This document shows, piece after piece, positions 54,329 to 64,000 of a DNA stretch of 64,000 nucleotides. Source of the stretch: Hyphomonadaceae bacterium (GTDB taxonomy: Bacteria > Pseudomonadota > Alphaproteobacteria > Caulobacterales > Aquidulcibacteraceae). The DNA is taken from assembly GCA_016791445.1 (NCBI GenBank), contig JAEUMP010000002.1, forward strand, positions 186,001 through 250,000. Reading direction: 5' to 3'. Both the position numbers and the translations under genes were made by a program. The notes under the pieces are model-generated. The model did no database searches and was not told the origin of the DNA. It saw only the letters and a list, made by a program, of their open reading frames with translations. How positions within the stretch are numbered: position 1 is the first letter of the stretch; each line of letters begins with the position of its first letter.

Positions 54329-55104
54329 GGAAAGTCCGGCGGGCGTTTGGCGAGGAAGGCGCTTGCGCCTTCGCGGAAGTCTGCGCCTTCGAACGCATCG
54401 GCGAAAAGGGCTCGGGTTTCGCCGTCGTCGGCGACGGCGCCGGCCTGGATTTTTCGGATCACGTGCTTGACGGCGCGCGCCGTAAACCCGGACGCGGCGC
54501 GCAGCTGCTGTTCGAAGGCGTCGGCGGCGGCATCGAGCGTGTCGGGCGCGTGCGTCGCATCGACCAGACCGATGCGCAGCGCTTCGGTGCTGTCGATCAG
54601 CTGACCGGTGAACAGGATGCGCTTGGCGGCGGACGCGCCGACCGCCGCAATCAGGCGGCGCGTATCGGCGACGCTGTAGGCGAGGCCGAGTTTGGCGGGG
54701 GTGATGCCGATGCGCAGGTCGGTCGCGGCGAACCGGAGATCGCAGCAGAGCGCGAGCGCGCACCCGCCGCCGACGCAGGCGCCGCGCAGGAGCGCAAGTG
54801 TTGGTTTGGGAAAATCCGCCAGCGCCTGCATGGCCGCCGCCATGATCGTCTGGTTCTCCAGCGCCGCCGAGCGGGTCGCGTAGGCGGCGGCGAATTCCTT
54901 GATGTCGGCGCCGGCGGCGAAGTGGTCGCCCGCGCCGCGCAGGACCACGAGCCGCACCTGCGGGTCGTCGGCGAGCGGGGCGAGCAGTGCGGGCAGGGCC
55001 GACCACATGGCGAGGTTCAGCGCATTGCGCGCGCCGGGCCGGTTCAGGACGATTTCGGCGCGAAAGCCCGTGCGGCGCAGCAGGATGTCTTCGGTTTCGG
55101 ACAC
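54325..55104 (-). CDS. Enoyl-CoA hydratase/isomerase family protein
   Basis: A 259-residue crotonase-fold enzyme. NRPGARNALN, GDHFAAGADIKEFA (first oxyanion half) and RGACVGGGCALALCCDLRFAATDLRIGITPAKLGL (second half with active-site Gly) are conserved. The position of one hydratase Glu is not evident (the GGG-C-A-L-A-L segment reads C-C), so isomerase or hydrolase activity is possible. Starts 15 bases downstream of the tRNA-Val gene on the same strand. Confidence 0.87.
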   Translation of the reverse strand: MSETEDILLRRTGFRAEIVLNRPGARNALNLAMWSALPALLAPLADDPQVRLVVLRGAGDHFAAGADIKEFAAAYATRSAALENQTIMAAAMQALADFPKPTLALLRGACVGGGCALALCCDLRFAATDLRIGITPAKLGLAYSVADTRRLIAAVGASAAKRILFTGQLIDSTEALRIGLVDATHAPDTLDAAADAFEQQLRAASGFTARAVKHVIRKIQAGAVADDGETRALFADAFEGADFREGASAFLAKRPPDFP

Positions 55105-55118
55105 GGCGCGCTCCGGAC

Positions 55119-55193
55119 TGGTGGGCGGTGAGGGGATCGAACCCCCGACCCTCTCGGTGTAAACGAGACGCTCTACCGCTGAGCTAACCGCCC
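55119..55193 (-). tRNA. tRNA-Val (anticodon TAC)
   Basis: On the minus strand the gene starts GGGCGGTTAGCTCAGCGG and folds as a cloverleaf: acceptor GGGCGGT with ACCGCCC, D-arm AGCTCAGCGGTAGAGC, anticodon stem TCTCG/CGAGA with loop TTTACAC, T-arm GGGGGTTCGATCCCC. The CCA end is encoded (55119-55121). Anticodon TAC decodes valine. It is head-to-head with tRNA-Asp, 111 bases apart, and just upstream of the enoyl-CoA hydratase gene. Confidence 0.95.
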
Positions 55194-55261
55194 ACGGCGC
55201 CCCTCATAGCCGCGCCCGGCGCCGGGGCAAGGGGCCCTGTCGCACGACTTCACCAAGCCGC

Positions 55262-55289
55262 TTGACCCGCGAATCCGCAGGCACTATGC
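55262..55289 (+). promoter_or_regulatory. Candidate tRNA-Asp promoter
   Basis: TTGACC (55262-55267) and CTATGC (55284-55289) are 16 bases apart, 15 bases before the tRNA-Asp 5' end. It resembles strong alphaproteobacterial sigma-70 promoters. Confidence 0.5.
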
Positions 55290-55304
55290 CCCCCGCTCCC
55301 CCAC

Positions 55305-55381
<77 letters not shown>

Positions 55382-55431
55382 TTCCCCAGTACAGTCAGTT
55401 CGGGCGGCGCTTGTCTTCGCCACGCGCACAA

Positions 55432-55457
55432 AGCCCTGCAGCGGGTGCTGCAGGGCT
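55432..55457 (+). terminator. Strong hairpin after tRNA-Asp
   Basis: AGCCCTGCAG (55432-55441) and CTGCAGGGCT (55448-55457) form a perfect 10-bp stem with a 6-base loop, 51 bases after tRNA-Asp. No T-run, but the stem could also end the convergent UrcA message, whose stop is at 55505. Confidence 0.55.
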
Positions 55458-55504
55458 CCGGCTCCCGACGTCCGCGCGCGTCCCCCGCGCGACGTCCCGC
55501 TGCG

Positions 55505-55846
55505 TCAGCGGGCGGCGAGAACGATACGGCCAGGCACGGGCTGTCCGAGTGCGGCGTACACATAGGGCTTGTCGATCTTCGTGGCGGCGTCGCCCATCAT
55601 TTCGGAGATGCACTCCTGCTTCAGCCGTCGGCCCACCAGCGTACGGTCGCCAGCGTCGCAGGCCCGCGCCACGGCGCGCTGGAGGACGCCGGCGAACCTC
55701 TCGGCGCCGCGGGGCGTGTCCAGATCGTAAGCGGCGATGCGCACCGTGACGGTCGTCTGTTCGTGTCCGGCTTCTTTCGCGGAGGCGGGCGCGGCGACGG
55801 CGAGGGCGGCGAACGCGGCGAGAGCGGTGATCAGCGTGCGGGTCAT
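55505..55846 (-). CDS. UrcA family secreted protein
   Basis: A 113-residue secreted protein of the UrcA family, common in Caulobacterales and Sphingomonadales. After the signal peptide (ending PASA), the mature part shows RIAAYDLDTPRGAERFAGVLQRAVARAC, the family core, and two Cys that may pair (ACDAG, KQECISE). Function unknown. AAGGAG lies upstream of the ATG at 55846. Confidence 0.8.
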   Translation of the reverse strand: MTRTLITALAAFAALAVAAPASAKEAGHEQTTVTVRIAAYDLDTPRGAERFAGVLQRAVARACDAGDRTLVGRRLKQECISEMMGDAATKIDKPYVYAALGQPVPGRIVLAAR

Positions 55847-56065
55847 GGCGTTTGCTCCTTCGGTTGGCGCCGGCTGTGAGGCGTCGGCGACGGTTCCTTG
55901 ATACGCAGGTCCGGGGGCCGCCGCCGTTACCCGGGTCACCCAACGGCATGTCCCATGCGCCCGGTCGGTTTTCGCAGCTGCAGCACGGTTGCCACCAACC
56001 GAGGGCGCCAGTAGCTTCCGCCCCGCCGATTTGCTCCAGAATCGGGCCTTAGGAACCGTGCCCCC
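55847..56065. other. Intergenic region UrcA - nuoA
   Basis: 219 bases between divergent genes. It must hold the promoters of both the UrcA gene and the nuo operon, but I found no convincing -35/-10 pair. No repeat or RNA gene seen. Confidence 0.5.
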
Positions 56066-56431
56066 ATGCAGGGACTGCTGATCGAATACCTGCCGATCGT
56101 GATCTTCCTCGCCATCGCCGCCGCGATGGGCGTGGGCTTCATGGCGGCGGCCTGGGCGTTCGCGCCCAAGAGCCCGGACAAGGAGAAGGTCTCGGCCTAT
56201 GAGTGCGGCTTCAACGCGTTCGACGACGCGCGCATGAAGTTCGACGTGAAGTTCTATCTCGTCTCCATCCTCTTCATCATCTTCGACCTCGAAGTCGCGT
56301 TCCTGTTCCCGTGGGCGATCACGCTCGGTGAGGGTTCGGTCTTCGCTTTCTGGTCGATGATGGCGTTTCTCGGCGTGCTCACCGTCGGCTTTGTCTACGA
56401 ATGGAAGAAGGGCGCCCTCGAATGGGATTGA
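56066..56431 (+). CDS. nuoA: NADH-quinone oxidoreductase subunit A
   Basis: A 121-residue membrane subunit of complex I with three transmembrane helices. [40 protein letters not shown] is the conserved loop and helix 2 of NuoA, including the Cys and Glu/Asp residues near the quinone site. First gene of the nuo operon. The stop overlaps nuoB by about ten bases. Confidence 0.97.
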   Translation: MQGLLIEYLPIVIFLAIAAAMGVGFMAAAWAFAPKSPDKEKVSAYECGFNAFDDARMKFDVKFYLVSILFIIFDLEVAFLFPWAITLGEGSVFAFWSMMAFLGVLTVGFVYEWKKGALEWD

Positions 56432-56982
56432 CGCCAGCAGGTACGGCCGGGCGCGCGGGCGTCGAAGGCGGGTTTGCGATCAAGCCGGACGATCCGTTCT
56501 ACACGGGCCTGTCCAACGAACTTGCCGACAAGGGCTTTCTCGTCGCCGCCACGGATGACCTCATCAACTGGGCGCGCACGGGCTCGCTGATGTGGATGAC
56601 GTTCGGCCTCGCGTGCTGCGCGGTCGAGATGATGCACATGTCGATGCCGCGCTATGACGCCGAGCGTTTCGGCTTCGCGCCGCGCGCGTCGCCGCGCCAG
56701 TCCGACGTGATGATCGTCGCCGGCACGCTGACCAACAAGATGGCTCCCGCGTTGCGCAAGGTCTACGACCAGATGCCGAACCCGCGCTACGTGATCTCGA
56801 TGGGATCGTGCGCGAACGGCGGTGGATATTACCATTACAGCTACGCCGTCGTGCGCGGCTGTGATCGCGTGGTGCCCGTGGATATCTACGTGCCGGGCTG
56901 CCCGCCGACGGCGGAGGCGCTGCTCTACGGCGTGCTCGCCCTGCAGAAGAAGATCCGCCGCGAAGGGACTGTTGAGCGATGA
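56422..56982 (+). CDS. nuoB: NADH-quinone oxidoreductase subunit B
   Basis: The 186-residue NuoB, ligand of [4Fe-4S] cluster N2, the last before quinone. [28 protein letters not shown] and [20 protein letters not shown] contain the four Cys. Start ATG 56422 overlaps the nuoA 3' end; the frame opens seven codons earlier but those lie inside nuoA. Confidence 0.97.
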   Translation: MGLTPAGTAGRAGVEGGFAIKPDDPFYTGLSNELADKGFLVAATDDLINWARTGSLMWMTFGLACCAVEMMHMSMPRYDAERFGFAPRASPRQSDVMIVAGTLTNKMAPALRKVYDQMPNPRYVISMGSCANGGGYYHYSYAVVRGCDRVVPVDIYVPGCPPTAEALLYGVLALQKKIRREGTVER

Positions 56983-57599
56983 CCGACACGGTGAAGCCGC
57001 TCACGCCGCTCGAAGAGCTGGCGATGCACGTGACGGGCGCCATGCCCGGCGCGGTGGACAACACCGTCATCGCCTTCGACGAGCTGACGCTGGAGGCGAA
57101 AGCCGACCAGATCATTCCGCTGCTCATTTTCCTGCGTGACGATCCGCGCTGCCTGTTCACGACGCTCGTGGATCTGTGCGGCGTCGACTACCCCGAACGC
57201 GCGCAGCGTTTCGATGTGGTTTATCACCTGCTCTCGATGCGGCGGAACAAGCGCATCCGCATCAAGATCCGCACAGATGAGAACACGCCCGTTCCCTCGG
57301 TGATCAGCGTCTATCCGGCGGCCGACTGGAACGAGCGCGAGGCGTTCGACATGTACGGCATCCAGTTCGCTGGCCATCCCGATCTGCGGCGCATCCTCAC
57401 CGATTACGGCTTCCAGGGCTTCCCGCTGCGCAAGGAGTTCCCGCTCACGGGCCATGTGGAAGTCCGCTACGACCCCGAGCAGCAGCGCGTGGTCTACGAG
57501 CCCGTGAAACTCCCGCAGGCCTTCCGCAATTTCGACTTCCTCTCCCCGTGGGAAGGGATGAACGAGATTTTGCCGGGGGATGAGAAGGCGAAGGGCTAG
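56979..57599 (+). CDS. nuoC: NADH-quinone oxidoreductase subunit C
   Basis: The 206-residue NuoC, not fused to Nuo[24 protein letters not shown] and ERE-containing [43 protein letters not shown] are diagnostic. Overlaps nuoB (ATGA). Followed by a 78-base gap and a small membrane gene before nuoD. Confidence 0.97.
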   Translation: MTDTVKPLTPLEELAMHVTGAMPGAVDNTVIAFDELTLEAKADQIIPLLIFLRDDPRCLFTTLVDLCGVDYPERAQRFDVVYHLLSMRRNKRIRIKIRTDENTPVPSVISVYPAADWNEREAFDMYGIQFAGHPDLRRILTDYGFQGFPLRKEFPLTGHVEVRYDPEQQRVVYEPVKLPQAFRNFDFLSPWEGMNEILPGDEKAKG

Positions 57600-57677
57600 G
57601 CCATGCCCGCCGCGCCTGCATGCACCGTTTTTCCAGCCGCTAGCGCCTTTCTAGGCAGCAGCAACTGGAGACGTGCC

Positions 57678-57869
57678 ATGTTCACCTGGACCCCGGAACG
57701 CAAGAAGCAGGCGATCTTCATCACCATCGGCGTCGTCGCCGGCGTCGCTGCGGCGACGTACATTCCCATGGGCATTCCCGCGGCGTGGGATCCGCCCGCC
57801 ATCGGCGCCGCCGTCGGCGCGGGTCTGGGCGGCCTCGCATACATGATACTGGGCAAACGCAATGGCTGA
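57678..57869 (+). CDS. Small membrane protein between nuoC and nuoD
   Basis: A 63-residue protein: basic N-terminus (TWTPERKKQ), helix ([21 protein letters not shown], about 12-32) and a second Gly-rich hydrophobic segment ([15 protein letters not shown]). No family known to me. GGAG seven bases before the ATG and overlap with nuoD by eight bases argue that it is translated and co-expressed with complex I. Confidence 0.7.
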   Translation: MFTWTPERKKQAIFITIGVVAGVAAATYIPMGIPAAWDPPAIGAAVGAGLGGLAYMILGKRNG

Positions 57870-59076
57870 CGACGCGACGAACCTCCCCACCGCGCTTGAA
57901 GACGAAAAGCGCACATTCACGATCAATTTCGGGCCTCAGCACCCGGCGGCGCACGGCGTGCTGCGTCTGGTGCTCGAGCTTGACGGGGAGGTCGTCGAAC
58001 GCGTCGATCCGCATATCGGCCTCTTGCACCGCGGCACCGAGAAGCTGATCGAGTACAAGACGTACCTTCAGGCGATCCCGTATTTCGACCGGCTCGATTA
58101 CGTCGCGCCGATGAACCAGGAACACGCCTTCTGCCTGGCGATCGAAAAGATGCTGGGCATCGAGGTGCCGCGCCGCGCGTCGATCATCCGCGTGCTGTTC
58201 TCGGAAATCGGCCGCATCCTGAATCACCTCCTCAACGTCACGACGCAGGCGATGGACGTGGGCGCGCTCACGCCGCCGCTGTGGGGCTTCGAGGAACGCG
58301 AAAAGCTCATGATCTTCTATGAGCGCGCATCGGGAGCCCGTCTGCACGCCAACTATGTGCGTCCGGGCGGGGTTCATCAGGACCTCACGCCGCAACTCGT
58401 CGCCGACATCGCGAAGTGGGCCGAACAATTCCCCAAGGCGCTCGACGACATCGAAAGCCTGCTGACCGGCAACCGCATCTTCAAGCAGCGCAACGTCGAT
58501 ATCGGCGTGGTTAGCGCTGAAGACGCCTATGCGTGGGGTTTTTCCGGCGTGATGGTGCGCGGCTCGGGCCTTGCGTGGGACCTGCGTCGTTCGCAGCCCT
58601 ATGAAATCTACAACGAGCTGAAATTCCGCATTCCCGTCGGCAAGAACGGGGACTGCTACGACCGCTATCTCTGCCGCATGGACGAGATGCGGGAGTCGAA
58701 CGAGATCATCAAACAGTGCTGCGCACTGCTGGCGACGACGCCGGGCCCGGTGATGCCGGAACGCTCGAAGGTAGCGCCGCCGCGTCGCGGCGAGATGAAG
58801 AATTCGATGGAAGCGCTCATCCATCACTTCAAGCTCTACACGGAAGGCTTTCACGTCGGCCCGGGCGAAGTCTATGCGTGCGTCGAGGCGCCGAAGGGTG
58901 AGTTCGGCGTCTATCTCGTGGCCGATGGCACGAACCGGCCGTACCGCCTGAAGATCAAGGCCCCCGGTTTCCCGCATCTGCAGGCGATGGATTATCTCTG
59001 CAAGGGCCACATGCTCGCGGATGTTTCCGCCGTGCTCGGCTCGCTCGACATCGTATTCGGGGAAATCGATCGGTGA
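57862..59076 (+). CDS. nuoD: NADH-quinone oxidoreductase subunit D
   Basis: The 404-residue 49-kDa subunit that lines the quinone cavity with Nuo[36 protein letters not shown] and [26 protein letters not shown] are diagnostic; FGEIDR is the conserved C-terminus. It ends with TGA overlapping the GTG of the next gene. Confidence 0.97.
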   Translation: MADDATNLPTALEDEKRTFTINFGPQHPAAHGVLRLVLELDGEVVERVDPHIGLLHRGTEKLIEYKTYLQAIPYFDRLDYVAPMNQEHAFCLAIEKMLGIEVPRRASIIRVLFSEIGRILNHLLNVTTQAMDVGALTPPLWGFEEREKLMIFYERASGARLHANYVRPGGVHQDLTPQLVADIAKWAEQFPKALDDIESLLTGNRIFKQRNVDIGVVSAEDAYAWGFSGVMVRGSGLAWDLRRSQPYEIYNELKFRIPVGKNGDCYDRYLCRMDEMRESNEIIKQCCALLATTPGPVMPERSKVAPPRRGEMKNSMEALIHHFKLYTEGFHVGPGEVYACVEAPKGEFGVYLVADGTNRPYRLKIKAPGFPHLQAMDYLCKGHMLADVSAVLGSLDIVFGEIDR

Positions 59077-59549
59077 GGCGTTCCGAGACGCGCGGGCGTC
59101 CCGGTAAGCAACACGGAGGGTCGCGCGCGAAGAAAGACGTGAAGCGACGCGACTGGCAAAGGGCCTTCCGCGAAAAGGCGCAAGAACTGGTGCCGGACGA
59201 GTACCGCAGCGCGGTTTTCTACGGTGAGAACCAGACTCCGATGAGCGTATTTTTCGAAGTGCTTCCCGCAGTTCGGCAGGCGCATCAGGCGAAGGATGAA
59301 GCCAAGCTCAGATCAATTTATACGTTTGCGGCGTGGTGCCACGACCAGCCGGAACAGGACATCTGGAATGCGGCAGGCGTGTCTTTCTACGAGCACCTGT
59401 TCGAGGCGGACAATGAAGCGGATTGGCCCGACTTGATGCGATTTATGGGCCAGTCGACTTGGCGCACTGTGCTGACACTAACGGAAGGACGAATTTCTTC
59501 GGACCAGTTTGAACGGCTCAAACTATTGCGTTCGCGCGTCTATCCATAG
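59073..59549 (+). CDS. Hypothetical protein between nuoD and nuoE, atypical composition
   Basis: A 158-residue soluble protein, no signal peptide. A basic N-terminal extension is followed by [52 protein letters not shown], which reminds me of small uncharacterised proteins (DUF7674-like), a weak resemblance. Codon use is AT-richer than in the nuo genes. GTG start overlaps the nuoD stop (GTGA), so it is translationally coupled to complex I genes. Confidence 0.65.
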   Translation: MRRSETRGRPGKQHGGSRAKKDVKRRDWQRAFREKAQELVPDEYRSAVFYGENQTPMSVFFEVLPAVRQAHQAKDEAKLRSIYTFAAWCHDQPEQDIWNAAGVSFYEHLFEADNEADWPDLMRFMGQSTWRTVLTLTEGRISSDQFERLKLLRSRVYP

Positions 59550-59558
59550 GTTTTCGGA

Positions 59559-59900
59559 ATGCCTCATTCCACACCCACTGAAATCGTCCAAGCCCAGCTC
59601 GATGCGTACAACGCGCAGGATCTTGATCGCTTCTGCACCTTCTATGCGCCGGACGCCGTCATTGGCGATCTGAACGGCGCGGTGACGCAGAACGGCCTCG
59701 CTGAAATTCGCGCGCGCTATGAAAAGGCGTGGGCGCAGTTTCCGCAGAACCGCGCCGTCGCGCTCTCGCGCATCGTCGTGGGATCGACCGTCGTCGACCA
59801 TGAGCGCGTGACGCGCGCGCCGGGCGGGGAAGAATTCGAGGTCGCGGCGATCTACACCATCCGCGACGGCCGCATCGCCCGCGTCGACTTCGCGCGCTGA
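59559..59900 (+). CDS. SnoaL/NTF2-like protein, copy 1
   Basis: A 113-residue alpha+beta barrel protein of the NTF2/SnoaL superfamily. EIVQAQLDAYNAQDLDRFCTFYAPDAVI is the typical first helices, and VAAIYTIRDGRIARVDF the last strands. Family members include ketosteroid isomerases and small cyclases; no function can be set here. It is a paralogue of the gene at 60379 and sits in the nuo operon. Confidence 0.75.
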   Translation: MPHSTPTEIVQAQLDAYNAQDLDRFCTFYAPDAVIGDLNGAVTQNGLAEIRARYEKAWAQFPQNRAVALSRIVVGSTVVDHERVTRAPGGEEFEVAAIYTIRDGRIARVDFAR

Positions 59901-59902
59901 CG

Positions 59903-60346
59903 GTGTCGGAGGTCCACCTCTATCTGTGGATCGAAGGCGCGGTGATGGCGGGCATCCTCGCCACGTTTCTCATCCAGGCCTTCTTCCTCTTCACGCCCGA
60001 CCACGTGGAGCATCACCCGTTCCGCGTGCGGGTGGGCGCGATCATCCAGGGCGTGGTGGTCGGCGGGCTCGTGGGCCTCGTGCTCCTGCCGCTGCGTCTG
60101 AGTTTTCTCATTCCGGAACTGCCGGGCCCGCCTTCGGCGGTGGCGTCGACCGCCGTGCTGCCGGCGTTCCTCCTGATCCTCGTCGTGCGGCGCGGGCTGC
60201 TGGCGCGGGCGCCTCTCCTCGGGCGCTATGTGCGGGCCTATCGGCAGGCGGCGCTCAAGCGCGACATCGACATCGCGCACAAGCGTCTCGTGCGGCTCCG
60301 CTTGATGGACAGAAAGCAACGCGCCGAGGCGCCGCCGGAGGCTTGA
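59903..60346 (+). CDS. Hypothetical membrane protein in nuo operon
   Basis: A 147-residue integral membrane protein with about three hydrophobic segments (ILATFLIQAFFLF, VVVGGLVGLVLLPLRLSFLI, STAVLPAFLLILVVRR) and a basic cytosolic C-terminus (RQAALKRDIDIAHKRLVRLRLMDRKQR). No family recognised. GTG start, two bases after the previous stop. Placement suggests co-expression with complex I. Confidence 0.7.
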   Translation: MSEVHLYLWIEGAVMAGILATFLIQAFFLFTPDHVEHHPFRVRVGAIIQGVVVGGLVGLVLLPLRLSFLIPELPGPPSAVASTAVLPAFLLILVVRRGLLARAPLLGRYVRAYRQAALKRDIDIAHKRLVRLRLMDRKQRAEAPPEA

Positions 60347-60378
60347 CGCCCGGGCTCCTTCGCAGGATCGCAGGGGCC

Positions 60379-60723
60379 ATGCGCCGCGTCCCCGATCCGC
60401 CTCACGTCATCGTCCAGCGCCTCACGGACGCCTTCAACAAGCAGGATCTCGACGCGGTGAGCCAGTGTCTCGCCGCCAACTGCGTCGTGGCCAATCACGG
60501 CGGCGAGACCGTGCAGGTGGGCGCGCCCGCGATCTGCGCGCAGTACGCCGCCGCCTTCGACGAACGCCCCAAGGTCCGCATCAGCGTCATGGGCCGCATG
60601 TCGCAGGGGGACAAGGTCGTCCAGCACGAGTCCGTCAGCCAGGGGCTCACCGGCGCCGACCGCCGCATCGCCATCTACACGGTCATCGGCGATAAGGTGA
60701 CGCGCGTCGAATTCATGCGTTGA
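60379..60723 (+). CDS. SnoaL/NTF2-like protein, copy 2
   Basis: A 114-residue NTF2/SnoaL-like protein, related to the copy at 59559: IVQRLTDAFNKQDLDAVSQCLAANCVV and IAIYTVIGDKVTRVEF align with that protein's first and last segments. Function unknown. It precedes nuoE with a 95-base gap. Confidence 0.7.
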   Translation: MRRVPDPPHVIVQRLTDAFNKQDLDAVSQCLAANCVVANHGGETVQVGAPAICAQYAAAFDERPKVRISVMGRMSQGDKVVQHESVSQGLTGADRRIAIYTVIGDKVTRVEFMR

Positions 60724-60818
60724 GAGCCGTTCGCAAGAGCGGCTGCGCGCTCTGGTCCCGTGACAAGACAGCCCGGGCGCTGCTATGCGCAGCCCGTCAG
60801 ATTCACCGGATTCCGCTC

Positions 60819-61472
60819 ATGTCCGTCCGCCGTCTCGCCGCCGAACAGCCGGCCTCTTTCGCCTTCAAGCCCGAGACGCTGGAGACGGCGAAATGGTGGA
60901 TCGCGAAGTATCCGGGCGACCGCAAGCAGTCCGCCGTGATCCCGATCCTGTGGCTGATCCAGAAGCAGGAAGGCTGGGTCTCCGAGCCCGCCATCCGCAC
61001 GCTGGCCGAGATGCTCGACATGCCGGTCATCCGCGTGCTCGAGGTCGCGACCTTCTACACGATGTTCCATCTGGCCCCGGTCGGTAAGCACCACCTGCAA
61101 CTGTGCGGCACCACGCCGTGCGTGCTGCGCGGCGCGGAGGATCTGAAGAAGGTCTGCAAGAGCCGCATCGGCGGCAAGTTCGAGATCAGCGCCAAGGGCC
61201 TGAGCTGGGAAGAAGTCGAATGCGTCGGCGCCTGCGTGAACGCGCCCGTCGTCGCCATCGACGATTACTATCACGAAGACCTTTCGCCCGATGATCTCGA
61301 AAAGCTCATCGACGCGCTCGAACGCGGCGAGACGGTCAAGCCCGGCAGCGCGCGGCCGCGTCAGACCTCGGCGCCCGAAGGCGGCGCGCTGACGCTGAAG
61401 GATCCCTCGCTGTACGACGGCTCGCTCGCCCAGCCGGTGACGCTGCCGAACCTCCCCGGGAAGAGTGCGTGA
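60819..61472 (+). CDS. nuoE: NADH-quinone oxidoreductase subunit E
   Basis: The 217-residue 24-kDa-type subunit carrying [2Fe-2S] cluster N1a. YTMFHLAPVGKHHLQLCGTTPC and ECVGACVNAPVVAIDDYYHEDL hold the four cluster Cys. The C-terminal extension (from about residue 168, KPGSARPRQTSAPEGG) is common in alphaproteobacteria. ATG at 60819 chosen because the family starts at MSVRRLA; an upstream frame is open to 60720 but lies over the previous stop. Confidence 0.95.
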   Translation: MSVRRLAAEQPASFAFKPETLETAKWWIAKYPGDRKQSAVIPILWLIQKQEGWVSEPAIRTLAEMLDMPVIRVLEVATFYTMFHLAPVGKHHLQLCGTTPCVLRGAEDLKKVCKSRIGGKFEISAKGLSWEEVECVGACVNAPVVAIDDYYHEDLSPDDLEKLIDALERGETVKPGSARPRQTSAPEGGALTLKDPSLYDGSLAQPVTLPNLPGKSA

Positions 61473-61702
61473 GCGACGCATCGCCGCCTCCCGAAAAGCC
61501 CCGCGTGCCGCAGCCGATCGCGCTCGGCGGCGGCTGGCGTTTCGTGCATGTCATCCTGGCCGTCGGCTTCGCCGGCTTCGGCGGCTACCGCGCTTTCGTG
61601 CAGGGCGCGCCGCTGACGGAGCCGGGCGTCGTCGTCTGCGCGCTCGGCGCGGTGTGGTTCGGCGCGCGCGCGGCCCTTTCCTTCATGGCGAAAAAGCCAT
61701 GA
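61469..61702 (+). CDS. Small membrane protein between nuoE and nuoF (1)
   Basis: A 77-residue protein: Pro-rich N-terminus, then two hydrophobic helices (about 23-40 and 53-70). GTG start overlaps the nuoE stop, and its own stop overlaps the next start, so it is embedded in the operon. No family recognised. Confidence 0.65.
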   Translation: MSDASPPPEKPRVPQPIALGGGWRFVHVILAVGFAGFGGYRAFVQGAPLTEPGVVVCALGAVWFGARAALSFMAKKP

Positions 61703-61979
61703 GCGACGCGCCGCGCCTCGACACACCGGAAGGCCGCGCCGCATACCGGCGTGAACTGCATGGCGTCGCCGCGCCGTGGCGCTATGGCGGGCTCGCGCTG
61801 ATCGTGCTCGGGGCGCTCATCGGCGGCGTCGACCGCTACACCGACACGGCCATGCCGTCGTGGACCACCACCGCCATCTTCGTCCTCTTCGGCGTCGGCT
61901 GGGTGATGATGATGGTCGCCATCGTTCAACGCACGATCTACCACCGCCGACGTTTCGGCGGCCAAACGGGAAGCAAGTG

Positions 61980-61980
<1 letters not shown>
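61699..61980 (+). CDS. Small membrane protein between nuoE and nuoF (2)
   Basis: A 93-residue protein with two transmembrane helices ([19 protein letters not shown] and [21 protein letters not shown]) and a basic tail ([17 protein letters not shown]). Coupled to both neighbours by ATGA and TGATG overlaps. Function unknown; similar small genes occur in other alphaproteobacterial nuo operons, from memory. Confidence 0.68.
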
Positions 61981-63284
<1,304 letters not shown>

Positions 63285-63291
63285 CTCGCGG

Positions 63292-63753
63292 ATGCATCTG
63301 GCGCAGATCAACATCGCCCGGTTGCTCCATCCGCAGGATGATCCCCGCGTCGCGGAGTTCATGGACAATCTCGATGCGGTGAACGCCGTCGCGGAGCGGT
63401 CGCCGGGCTTTGTCTGGCGCTTCAAGGACGAGAGCGGCAATGCGACGGACACGCAGGCCTTCGACGATCCGCAGATCATCGTGAACCTTAGCGTTTGGGA
63501 AAGCGCCGAGGCGCTCGAACAGTTCGTGTTCAGGACCGTGCACAAGCAGTTCTACGGCAAGCGCCGCGCGTGGTTCGATCCGGCGTTCGGGCCGGCGCTC
63601 GCGCTCTGGTGGATCGAAGCGGGTACGACGCCCACGCTCGACGAGGCGCTCGCGCGCTGGCGCAAGCTGCGTGACGAAGGGCCGGGCGCGGACGTGTTCG
63701 GCTGGGAAGGCGCAGGCGCCGCCGAACTGTGGAAGACCGCGCGCTGCGGGTGA
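63292..63753 (+). CDS. DUF3291 family protein
   Basis: A 153-residue protein matching DUF3291, a dimeric ferredoxin-like fold. LAQINIARLLHPQDDPRVAEFMDNLD at the start and the LSVWESAEALEQFVFRTVHKQFYGKRRAWFD segment are typical. Function unknown. It lies seven bases after nuoF, separating it from the next gene at the right edge. Confidence 0.82.
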   Translation: MHLAQINIARLLHPQDDPRVAEFMDNLDAVNAVAERSPGFVWRFKDESGNATDTQAFDDPQIIVNLSVWESAEALEQFVFRTVHKQFYGKRRAWFDPAFGPALALWWIEAGTTPTLDEALARWRKLRDEGPGADVFGWEGAGAAELWKTARCG

Positions 63754-63821
63754 GCGGGGATGCGCCCGGTCGCATGAACTTCCAGTAGGGGGAAACGCGA
63801 AGGCTATTCCCCTCGCGACAA

Positions 63822-63892
63822 GGACCGCCGGCGCCCCGCCGGCAAAGCGTTTCCCCTTGGCGCACAAGGAGGTCGGCGAGGGCGCCGGCGGT
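63822..63892. repeat. Dispersed GC-rich hairpin element, copy 2
   Basis: Same arms as the element at 41257-41329 (GGACCGCCGGCGCC ... GGCGCCGGCGGT) with a different loop. It lies inside the gap between the DUF3291 gene and the gene starting at the right edge. Confidence 0.8.
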
Positions 63893-63898
63893 GCTGAC

Positions 63899-63949
63899 CA
63901 GAAAAAACAGCAAAACAATCCGACCGGGTCCAGACCCGAGTCACGCTCT
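63899..63949. repeat. Dispersed repeat block, copy 2
   Basis: CAGAAAAA...AACAATCCGACCGGGT plus a 4-base loop and ACCCG matches 40481-40529 closely. Again a ribosome site and start codon follow about 50 bases downstream. Confidence 0.7.
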
Positions 63950-63983
63950 TCCCACGTCGCGTCGGAATGGTTCCGCCGCCTCG

Positions 63984-64000
63984 AAGAGGAGAGCACACAT
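63984..64000 (+). promoter_or_regulatory. Ribosome site of the next gene, probably nuoG
   Basis: AAGAGGAG followed seven bases later by AT at the last two bases looks like the ribosome site and start of the next gene, cut by the window edge. Since nuoF precedes, nuoG is the expected neighbour. Confidence 0.35.

Overview
The window is high-GC chromosomal DNA from an alphaproteobacterium. The evidence is a standalone nuoA-B-C-D-E-F order, alphaproteobacterial-type glyQ/glyS, class I PHA synthase, pyruvate phosphate dikinase, UrcA-family and periplasmic caspase-type proteins, and many start/stop overlaps (ATGA, GTGA, TGATG). Caulobacterales/Hyphomonadaceae or a close relative is my best guess; genus cannot be fixed by eye. 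Nearly all of it is ordinary, densely packed core genome. No rRNA, CRISPR array, integrase or transposase is visible.

Layout. 1-4.1 kb: end of a threonine-aldolase gene, a CHAD protein, a thioesterase, a lipoprotein, a GNAT and a pirin. 4.1-7.4 kb: one giant gene joining biotin carboxylase, biotin carrier and carboxyltransferase. 7.4-13.7 kb: queA-tgt (queuosine), a lipoprotein, hrpB and a threonine dehydratase. 13.7-18.6 kb: a Slt-type transglycosylase, then dapA-smpB-glyQ-DoxX. 18.6-25.1 kb: an SDR and a HCCA-isomerase-like gene, opposite glyS-ppdK. 25.5-26.4 kb: a SleB-type cell-wall hydrolase. 26.5-30.9 kb: the NAD de novo operon nadA-[two secreted paralogues]-nadB-nadC, read leftward from a promoter overlapped by a palindrome. 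31.2-33.4 kb: a secreted caspase-like protease fused to two tandem phage-type N-acetylmuramidase domains, in atypical codon usage. 33.4-39.4 kb: phaC, then alaC-hom-glpX. 39.5-41.3 kb: two poorly known genes among repeats. 41.3-48.2 kb: FabH-like synthase, tag, PLDc_N, ygfZ, a glycosyltransferase, dihydroorotase, a macrodomain protein and a Thr/Arg-rich repeat protein. 48.3-55.1 kb: a ThDP enzyme, a HExxH protein, a TrmO-like protein, and acyl-CoA dehydrogenase, CoA-transferase and enoyl-CoA hydratase genes. 55.1-55.4 kb: divergent tRNA-Val and tRNA-Asp. 56-63.3 kb: complex I genes nuoA to nuoF with at least seven small extra genes among them; nuoG probably starts at the right edge.

The most unusual items are the caspase-double-muramidase fusion at 31182-33392; the mosaic glyS, whose middle third switches to AT-richer codon usage and carries extra residues; a tgt lacking two of the three usual zinc cysteines; the dyad operators over the nadA promoter and the secreted paralogues inside that operon; and repeat blocks shared between about 40.4-41.3 kb and 63.8-63.95 kb.
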